Source: Oceanisphaera sp. IT1-181 (GTDB taxonomy: Bacteria; Pseudomonadota; Gammaproteobacteria; Enterobacterales; Aeromonadaceae). Taken from it: a stretch of DNA of 64,000 bases. A program made the position numbers and the translations under genes. Positions 57,612-64,000 of the stretch are shown piece after piece; positions within the stretch are counted from its first letter, which is position 1, and each line of letters opens with the position of its first letter. The notes below the pieces were generated by a model that saw nothing but the letters and a program-made list of their open reading frames with translations, made no database searches and was not told the origin of the DNA. The stretch spans positions 2,971,001 to 3,035,000 of the forward strand of contig NZ_CP136856.1 of NCBI RefSeq assembly GCF_033807535.1. The letters run 5' to 3'.

Positions 57612-58004
57612 TTAACGCTTGGAGAACTGAGGACGCTTACGTGCTTTATGCAGACCAACTTTCTTACGCTCAACTTTACGAGCGTCACGCGTAACGAAGC
57701 CCGCTTTACGCAGAGAAGCGCGCAAGGTCTCGTCGAATTGCATCAGGGCACGTGTAATGCCGTGACGAATTGCGCCAGCCTGACCAGAAATGCCACCACC
57801 AGAAACAGTGATATACAGATCAAATTTTTCGGTCATTTCAACCAGTTCCAAAGGCTGACGAACCACCATACGGGCGGTCTCGCGGCCAAAGTACTGATCC
57901 AAAGAACGTTTGTTAATTACGATATTGCCGCTACCCGGCTTCACGAATACTCGTGCAGTTGAGCTTTTACGACGACCAGTACCGTAGTATTGAGTTTCTG
58001 CCAT
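57612..58004 (-). CDS. rpsI: 30S ribosomal protein uS9
   Basis: 130 residues, full length. [16 protein letters not shown] start, [15 protein letters not shown] core, and the conserved basic tail [11 protein letters not shown] that contacts the P-site tRNA. 15 nt behind rplM. Confidence 0.98.
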   Translation of the reverse strand: MAETQYYGTGRRKSSTARVFVKPGSGNIVINKRSLDQYFGRETARMVVRQPLELVEMTEKFDLYITVSGGGISGQAGAIRHGITRALMQFDETLRASLRKAGFVTRDARKVERKKVGLHKARKRPQFSKR

Positions 58005-58019
58005 TTGCCTAATCCCGCC

Positions 58020-58448
58020 TTAGATGTCCAGTACTTGAGGTTGTTGCGCCGCGTGGTTGTGCTGCGCGCCCACAAAGACTTTCATCTTGCGGAACATAGC
58101 ACGACCCAGTGGGCCACGAGGCAGCATGCCGCGAACGGCAGACTCAATGACCATCTCTGGCTTGCGTACAATCAGCTTTTCGAAAGTGATTGATTTCAAA
58201 CCACCCGGAAAACCGGAGTGAGAATAGTAAATTTTGCCTTCGGCTTTATTACCGGTTACCTGAATTTTCTCAGCATTTACTACAACGATGTAATCGCCAC
58301 AGTCAACGTGCGGAGTATATTCCGGCTTATGCTTACCACGCAGACGAAGCGCAATCTCAGAGGCCAAACGACCCAGAGTTTTGCCTTCTGCATCAACAAC
58401 ATACCAGTCACGCTTTACGGTTTCTGGCTTAGCAACAAAAGTTTTCAT
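58020..58448 (-). CDS. rplM: 50S ribosomal protein uL13
   Basis: 142 residues from ATG 58448 ([20 protein letters not shown]). [38 protein letters not shown] and [22 protein letters not shown] are typical. The frame is open further upstream to 58613, but that part is the untranslated leader. In E. coli L13 represses this operon. Confidence 0.98.
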   Translation of the reverse strand: MKTFVAKPETVKRDWYVVDAEGKTLGRLASEIALRLRGKHKPEYTPHVDCGDYIVVVNAEKIQVTGNKAEGKIYYSHSGFPGGLKSITFEKLIVRKPEMVIESAVRGMLPRGPLGRAMFRKMKVFVGAQHNHAAQQPQVLDI

Positions 58449-58960
58449 GGATAAACCCAAAATACTTAAATGAATTATACACTTGCGCACTTGCGCAAAA
58501 CACGAGCAAACATATACCCCTTCGAGTACTAGTCTGTTTACAGTGATGCCGTCCGTTAGACAGCGGTGTAACGTGGGCTGGGCGATTATAGGTAAAGTTG
58601 CCGTAATAATCACCTACTAATTTCAATGCCCATTAAAATTAGTAGGTTCGCCCTACCCCTTCCCAATATCATGCCCTGATACGGGGGCGCATATTTTGAC
58701 ATTCTACCCCTGCTAAAGAAAGGGAATTCTGCTTAAAACAGCAGCGCAAGCACACAGCCTATAGATAAACCCCGATCTGCCACTGAATCCACGGAACCCT
58801 CGGAAAAACAAAGATAAGAGTGTTTAGGATTTGGCCTCTTACCGATAAAAATATTTGCAGCGTTGGCCTATTCAGATCTGATCGCTATTTTTCTGTGGAT
58901 TCCGTGTTCTTCCGTGGCAAAAAATGTTGTTCTCTAATACTGGAGGGCACGCGCTGTTAG
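58449..58960. other. Gene-free region upstream of rplM
   Basis: Holds the rplM leader/promoter (58449 to about 58640) and an inverted-repeat unit (58779-58919). No gene seen. Confidence 0.5.
58779..58919. repeat. 141-bp inverted-repeat unit (GTGGATTCCGTG family)
   Basis: Left arm GCCACTGAATCCACGGAACC (58779-58798 and on to 58808), right arm CTGTGGATTCCGTGTTCTTC plus CGTGGC (58894-58919). A relative lies at 46725-48469. No ORF between the arms. Confidence 0.65.
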
Positions 58961-60061
58961 TTAAGGCAAATGCTCTCTGGCAAGATATTCATGGGATTGC
59001 ATTTCAATCAATCGTGACAAGCAGCGTTGAAACTCAAATTCCAGCAGCCCAGACTGATAAAGCTCCTTCATGGGCACGGCCGCCGAGAGGATTAACTTCA
59101 CGCGCCGTTCGTAAAATTCATCCACCAAGGCAATAAAGCGCCGCGCCGCATCGCTGGTCTCGGGGCCCATCGCCCTCACATTGGCCACTATGATGGTGTG
59201 ATAACGACGCGCCAGCTCAATATAGTCAAGCTGGGAGCGTGGCGTACAGCACAACTCTTGATAATCCATATAGAGTACGCCCGCGCCCTCGGCTATGGTC
59301 ATTAAGGGTCTGTGATTGACGTGAATCTCTTGCTCCCAGCGCGCATCGCCCAAACTTAGGCTGGCAAAATACTCCGCCAACGCGGCCGTCGCCTCAGCCG
59401 TTAATGGCCAATGATAAAGATTGGCCTGTTGCAGGGTGCGGAGCCGATAATCGATACCTGAGTCTACATTTACGACGCTGCAATGCTGCTTAATCAGCGC
59501 TATGGCCGGTAAGAAGCGCGTTCTTTGCAAGCCATTGCGATAAAGCTCGTCGGGAGGAATGTTAGAGGTGGCCACTAAAATCATACCCTCAGCAAACAAA
59601 TACTCAAACAAGGTGCCCAAGATCATGGCGTCAGTGATATCAGAGACAAAAAACTCATCGAAACAAATAATGCGCGCTTGTTTGGCTAAGTTGGTGGCCA
59701 CCACTTTTAGTGGATCCACTTGTCCGTTCAGGCTTTGCAGCTCTGTATGCACTCGCTGCATAAAATGATGGAAGTGCACTCTGAGTTTATTATCAAAGGG
59801 CAAACAATCATAAAAGGTATCCATCAAGTAGGTTTTACCACGCCCTACGCCGCCCCAAAAATACAGGCCGGTAATAGCCTCAGTAGGCGGGGCTGGTTGG
59901 CGGGTAAGCTGCTGCCAAAAACTTGGCCGAGGTACAGGCAACACTGGGAGTAGCAACTCATCATATAAACGCTGTAAATGGCGTACCGCCAATTGTTGGG
60001 CGCTGTCTTCAACAAAGTCGGCGCGCTGCAAATCGGCCTGATATCGTTCACTGGGGCTCAT
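58961..60061 (-). CDS. zapE: Cell division ATPase ZapE (AFG1-like)
   Basis: 366 residues from ATG 60061 (MSPSERYQADLQRADFVEDSAQ); an in-frame start at 60085 is less likely. Walker A GLYFWGGVGRGKTYLMDTFYD, Walker B RIICFDEFFVSDITDAM, and the C-terminal VPMKELYQSGLLEFEFQRCLSRLIEMQSHEYL. Acts on FtsZ rings at late division in E. coli. Confidence 0.95.
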   Translation of the reverse strand: MSPSERYQADLQRADFVEDSAQQLAVRHLQRLYDELLLPVLPVPRPSFWQQLTRQPAPPTEAITGLYFWGGVGRGKTYLMDTFYDCLPFDNKLRVHFHHFMQRVHTELQSLNGQVDPLKVVATNLAKQARIICFDEFFVSDITDAMILGTLFEYLFAEGMILVATSNIPPDELYRNGLQRTRFLPAIALIKQHCSVVNVDSGIDYRLRTLQQANLYHWPLTAEATAALAEYFASLSLGDARWEQEIHVNHRPLMTIAEGAGVLYMDYQELCCTPRSQLDYIELARRYHTIIVANVRAMGPETSDAARRFIALVDEFYERRVKLILSAAVPMKELYQSGLLEFEFQRCLSRLIEMQSHEYLAREHLP

Positions 60062-60363
60062 GGCAAGAATGATTACCGCTATCATGGAACATGGCAGGCT
60101 AGTGTACTGGCTAGGTTACGCTTTGAGCAAGTAACGGGAGCTAAAGCTAGGACAGCTCAGCACAAGTGCTTGATCTCATGGGGATATGGGCTTGAACTGA
60201 AGAATAATGCCACCATTTAATAGCGTTGAGCTTAAATATTAGCTCGGCCTTAGGAACTCTTATGGACCTACAGAGGTCTGCATAAGTCTGAATATTCATT
60301 TTTCTTGTCGCATTGTTTGACCGTATTTATAGATCTTATTAATAGACAATTAGGAGCATCTGT
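60062..60363. other. Gene-free region between zapE and degQ
   Basis: No gene seen; zapG (yhcB), which lies here in E. coli, is absent. Contains a sigma-E-like promoter for degQ. Confidence 0.5.
60253..60281 (+). promoter_or_regulatory. Sigma-E-like promoter of degQ
   Basis: GGAACTC (60253-60259), 16-bp spacer, GTCTGC (60276-60281); the RpoE consensus is GGAACTT-N15/16-GTCTAA. Transcription would start about 75 nt before the degQ ATG. Confidence 0.6.
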
Positions 60364-61722
60364 ATGAAATCTCGACTCCCTTTGGTGTCAGCCTTGGCAC
60401 TGAGTATTGGCCTAGCCGTCATACCCGCCGCCCAAGCGGCATTGCCCTTGGCGGCGGGTAGCGATATTCGCAGCCTAGCCCCAGTGCTGGAAAAAGTGAC
60501 CCCTGCGGTGGTCAATATCTCCGTGTCTGGTAATAAAATCAGTCGTCAAGTGTTGCCCGAGCCGTTTCGCTTCTTCTTTGGGCCAGAGATGCAGGGTGAA
60601 CAGGTACAAGAGCGCCCGTTTCAAGCACTGGGTTCTGGGGTCATTGTTGATGCTAAGAAAGGCTATGTGATCACCAATAATCACGTAATCTCTGATGCAG
60701 ATAAAATCCTGATAACCTTGATGGATGGTCAAGAATACGAAGCCGAATTAATTGGCAGCGATAAACAAAGCGATATCGCCTTATTGAAGGTAGATGCCAA
60801 AGATTTAGTCGAAATCGAATTTGCCGACTCAGATCAGCTGCGAGTCGGTGACTTTGCTATTGCCATCGGCAACCCCTTTGGCCTCGGCCAAACCGTGACC
60901 TCAGGCATTATCAGCGCCTTAGGTCGCTCTGGCTTAAATGTCGAAAACCTAGAAAACTTCATTCAAACCGATGCCGCCATTAACTCCGGCAACTCAGGTG
61001 GCGCCCTGCTCGATCTTGAGGGTAAATTGGTGGGCATTAATACCGCTATCTTAGGTCCCAACGGCGGCAACATCGGCATCGGCTTTGCGATTCCCGCCAA
61101 TATGGTGAAAAGCCTGACGGAACAGATCATCGAATACGGTGAAGTACGCCGTGGCGTGCTGGGCGTGATGGGCGGCGAGCTGACTTCCGAACTGGCACGC
61201 ACCTTTGGCTATCGTAGCCAGCATGGGGCTTTCGTCAGTCAGGTAATCGAAGATTCCTCCGCCGATAAAGCGGGCTTAAAAGCCGGTGACATTATTATCA
61301 GCTTAGATAATAAACCGGTGCGCTCTTTTAGCGAGTTACGCGCCAAGGTCGCCACCATGGGCGCCGATAAAACCGTGAACTTAGGCATATTCCGCGACGG
61401 TAAGAAGCAAGAGGTTGACGTAACCTTGGCCCGAGCCGAAGACGAAAATGTCGCCGCCAACACCTTAAACGAGGCGCTCGAAGGCGCGACGCTGGCCAAA
61501 ACCGAGACTAAAGATGGGGTGAAAGGCGTGAAAGTCATAGAAGTGGCACCGCGCTCGCCAGCGGCCATGTCTGGACTGGAAAAAGACGATGTTATTATCG
61601 GCGTCAACCGTAAGCGGATAAAAAATCTCGCCCAGTTACGCAAAATAATAGAAGCGAAACCCGACGTAATAGCACTGAATATTCAGCGCGGTAACTCCTC
61701 TTTGTATTTGGTGTTGAGATAG
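60364..61722 (+). CDS. degQ: Periplasmic serine endoprotease, Do/DegQ family
   Basis: 452 residues. Signal peptide ending AAQA (about 1-25). Trypsin-like domain with His in VITNNHVI, Asp in KQSDIALLKV and Ser in INSGNSGGALL; two PDZ domains (about 250-345 and 360-450, with GVLGVMGGELT and GVKVIEVAPRSPAAMSGLEKDD). Degrades and refolds damaged envelope proteins. The sigma-E-like promoter suggests it fills the DegP role here. Ribosome site TTAGGAGCA. Confidence 0.95.
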   Translation: MKSRLPLVSALALSIGLAVIPAAQAALPLAAGSDIRSLAPVLEKVTPAVVNISVSGNKISRQVLPEPFRFFFGPEMQGEQVQERPFQALGSGVIVDAKKGYVITNNHVISDADKILITLMDGQEYEAELIGSDKQSDIALLKVDAKDLVEIEFADSDQLRVGDFAIAIGNPFGLGQTVTSGIISALGRSGLNVENLENFIQTDAAINSGNSGGALLDLEGKLVGINTAILGPNGGNIGIGFAIPANMVKSLTEQIIEYGEVRRGVLGVMGGELTSELARTFGYRSQHGAFVSQVIEDSSADKAGLKAGDIIISLDNKPVRSFSELRAKVATMGADKTVNLGIFRDGKKQEVDVTLARAEDENVAANTLNEALEGATLAKTETKDGVKGVKVIEVAPRSPAAMSGLEKDDVIIGVNRKRIKNLAQLRKIIEAKPDVIALNIQRGNSSLYLVLR

Positions 61723-61780
61723 AATAACGCCTAGAACCAAGCTAATCCCTACCACGGCGGTTAAATAATGGTAAAAATTA

Positions 61781-61806
61781 AAAGCAGCGTTTAGCGCTGC
61801 TTTTTT
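61781..61806 (+). terminator. degQ terminator
   Basis: AAAGCAGCG (61781-61789) and CGCTGCTTT (61795-61803) with a T run. degS therefore needs its own promoter. Confidence 0.85.
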
Positions 61807-61882
61807 ATGTTCGCTAAGCGTTAGCTTTGTGTACCAAAACTGGCGCTGCCGGATTTCATCGGTAGCCGGCAATTTTAATCCC

Positions 61883-61926
61883 TTGTAGTCGCCCGTCTCT
61901 TTGATAAAGAGACGGGCGACTACAAA
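61883..61926. repeat. REP-like hairpin with GTAG head, 20-bp perfect stem
   Basis: TTGTAGTCGCCCGTCTCTTT (61883-61902), loop GATA, and the exact complement (61907-61926). The GTAG-plus-palindrome layout is that of REP sequences; part of it (GCCCGTCTCTT) recurs inside MITE copy C. Confidence 0.8.
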
Positions 61927-62058
61927 AACCATCTCGTACCCATACTGCACGGATGTGTGCACTGCTTTTATCTTTAGCTGACAGCTTGATTTCCCCTTTG
62001 CTCCCAATGATTTACTTTGTGTTATGCTGTAACTCTTTTGTTAACAGCCAAATTCTCT

Positions 62059-63156
62059 ATGCGCTTACTTGCTCCACTAAAGTTTATTGTTCAGGCCGTC
62101 GCCTTCGGGATACTGATGGCGTTATTGCTATTGGTGGTGTTCCCGCAACTTAAGACTCAGCCTTTTGAGCATTGGTGGCGCAACCAGCAGGTGGGTGTCT
62201 CCAGCTTCTCCTATGCGGCCAACCGTGCCGGCCCCGCCGTGGTCAATATTTATACCCGCAGTTTTCAGCGTGGCGATGCCGCACCTGAGCTAAGCTCCAC
62301 CAGTTTAGGCTCAGGCGTAATCATGACCGACCAAGGTTATGTGTTAACTAATTATCATGTGATCGCCGACGCGGATCAGGTGATAGTGGCGCTGCAAGAT
62401 GGCCGCATTCTTAACGGCGAAGTCACCGGCTTTGATGTGCCGACCGATTTAGCGGTATTAAAGATTAATGCCGAGCAGCTACCGGTGATCCCACAAGACA
62501 ATGAACTGGCGCCGCAAGTGGGCGATATTGTGCTGGCTATCGGCAATCCTTATAATGTTGGGCAAACCATTACCCAAGGCATTATCAGCGCCACTGGGCG
62601 CTCAGGCTTATCGAGCATGGGGCCCGACAGTAATGGCCGCCAAGACTTACTGCAAACCGATGCGGCCATTAATGCCGGTAACTCCGGCGGCGCGCTCATT
62701 AACGTCTACGGGGAAATCGTCGGTATTAATACCGCCTCCTTTCAAAGCTTGGCCCATCAAGAAAGCTACGGCATCAACTTTGCTATTCCCTACGCGTTAG
62801 CCCAGCGCATTATGCAGGAGCTGATCAGCCACGGCCGAGTGATCCGCGGTTACTTAGGTATAAGCGGTGCCGATATACCGCCGCTAATGGCACAATTACT
62901 GAAAATGGGTGATCGTACCGGCTTATTTGTAGAGGGCATTAACGAAACCGGCCCTGCCGCCAAGGCCGGTATCTTGGTCGAGGATGTGTTACTGAAATTA
63001 GACGATGAGCCGATTCGTAATACCCGCCACGCCATGGATAAAATTGCCGAAACCAAGCCTGGCAGCACTATAATCGCGACCTTACTGCGCCAAGGTAAAA
63101 TAATGACCTTAACCATTAACATTGAAGAAGATAAACGCTTTCAGCGCTTGCGGTAA
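62059..63156 (+). CDS. degS: Site-1 protease DegS
   Basis: 365 residues from ATG 62059 (MRLLAPLKFIVQAVAF); a start at 62017 would add 14 residues ahead of the membrane anchor. One N-terminal membrane helix (~8-28), protease domain with His in LTNYHVIADAD, Asp in TDLAVLKI and Ser in INAGNSGGALI, and a single PDZ domain (YLGISGADIPPLMAQLL...). Senses misfolded porins and cuts RseA to release sigma-E. Confidence 0.96.
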   Translation: MRLLAPLKFIVQAVAFGILMALLLLVVFPQLKTQPFEHWWRNQQVGVSSFSYAANRAGPAVVNIYTRSFQRGDAAPELSSTSLGSGVIMTDQGYVLTNYHVIADADQVIVALQDGRILNGEVTGFDVPTDLAVLKINAEQLPVIPQDNELAPQVGDIVLAIGNPYNVGQTITQGIISATGRSGLSSMGPDSNGRQDLLQTDAAINAGNSGGALINVYGEIVGINTASFQSLAHQESYGINFAIPYALAQRIMQELISHGRVIRGYLGISGADIPPLMAQLLKMGDRTGLFVEGINETGPAAKAGILVEDVLLKLDDEPIRNTRHAMDKIAETKPGSTIIATLLRQGKIMTLTINIEEDKRFQRLR

Positions 63157-63537
63157 TTGATCGTGAGGGGTGAAGAGTAAAGGGGACGACATAAAGACAG
63201 ACACACACCGTCTGTTGTAGAAACAGCTTTAGCCGGCTGATCCTGCGCAGCAGGATAGTTTGGAACTCCTCCTCGTTTTACCGTTTCGCTAAATCTGCAG
63301 CTATATCTCGGTTTAACGTGCCGCTTCGCGCTACTGCGATAGCTCCGCCCAGAGCGGTGTTTATCTTTAACGTAAGGCGATCAAAATGATAGCCGCGCAC
63401 CCATTAAAAAAGGGGTTAGGTGCAAATGCACCTAACCCCTTTTTATCAGCTAAACGTAGTGTGATAAGGCTGCATCACAGGCAATTCCGAAGACTCGTTG
63501 TGTTACCCCTCCCCCCTTACGTTTCACTCCTTACGAG
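63157..63537. other. Gene-free region between degS and murA
   Basis: Converging gene ends. Heptamer-type runs occur at 63163-63183 (GTGAGGGGTGAAGAGTAAAG-like) and 63504-63535 (mirror), with a long hairpin terminator between them. No gene seen. Confidence 0.55.
63405..63446. terminator. Bidirectional terminator between degS and murA
   Basis: AAAAAGGGGTTAGGTGCA (63407-63424) mirrored by TGCACCTAACCCCTTTTT (63427-63444), an almost loopless perfect palindrome with A and T runs. Confidence 0.88.

Positions 63538-64000
<463 letters not shown>

Larger units (their letters stand above)
61723..62058. other. Gene-free region between degQ and degS
   Basis: Holds the degQ terminator and a long GTAG/CTAC hairpin. 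No gene seen. Confidence 0.5.

Noticed and set aside
58449..58613. N-terminal extension of rplM
   Set aside because: uL13 starts at MKTF; the extension is out of family and lies in the leader.

Overview
The window is chromosomal DNA of a gammaproteobacterium. Gene order (mraZ-to-secA division/cell wall cluster, lptFG/pepA-holC-valS, rsmI-lpoA-yraN-diaA-dolP, sspBA-petCBA-rpsI-rplM-zapE, degQ-degS-murA) and protein sequences fit the Aeromonadales, most like Oceanisphaera or Oceanimonas; the genus is an inference from protein flavour only. Almost all genes are housekeeping. The accessory signal lies at the far left end and in the intergenic spaces, which carry several families of small repeats.

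Layout. 1-3200: a small operon of unknown role: a Tat-type secreted peptide with four SYS(R/G)P repeats, translationally coupled to a fused HprK-like kinase/PqqD protein, followed by a putative outer-membrane barrel. 3200-9500: a frameshifted ABM-domain gene, a cold-shock protein, an EmrD-like MFS pump, a divergent Hfq-like Sm protein, dapA behind a lysine-rich leader peptide plus terminator (candidate attenuator), rsmC, and two tRNA-Leu(CAG). 9500-13500: an RlmD-family methyltransferase, mscL, a degenerate HKxxH protein, tRNA-Leu(CAA) and an RDD protein. 13500-20700: lptG/lptF divergent from pepA-holC-valS. 20700-24500: osmB-like lipoprotein, a membrane protein, a GNAT, rraB, plsC and a broken chemoreceptor fragment.

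24500-46060 (minus strand) is the complete dcw cluster read from Pmra: mraZ, rsmH, ftsL, ftsI, murE, murF, mraY, murD, ftsW, murG, murC, ddlB, ftsQ, ftsA, ftsZ, then lpxC, an M23 peptidase in the position where enterobacteria have secM, and secA. A recognisable promoter and a three-repeat MraZ box precede mraZ. 46185-46635 is rnpB with promoter and terminator. 46700-48470 is a nest of mobile elements: a short repeat unit interrupted by a MITE-like element and by a complete ISAs1-family insertion sequence. 48500-53000 is rsmI and the divergent lpoA-yraN-diaA-dolP operon, followed by a chemoreceptor pseudogene. 53600-60060 (minus strand) holds sspA-sspB, the cytochrome bc1 operon petABC, rplM-rpsI and zapE. 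60250-63160 holds degQ behind a sigma-E-like promoter, and degS. The window ends inside murA.

Repeats are the least expected content: (1) three copies of a 276-298 bp MITE-like element with CCTGATTAC terminal inverted repeats, each flanked by a perfect 8-bp target duplication; (2) GTAG-headed REP-like hairpins inside those elements and alone; (3) a 204-bp element inserted at TA in a chemoreceptor remnant; (4) a family of 7-bp tandem/inverted intergenic repeats of the type GTGAGGC/GCTTTAC; (5) a 125-140 bp inverted-repeat unit built on GTGGATTCCGTG-like sequence.
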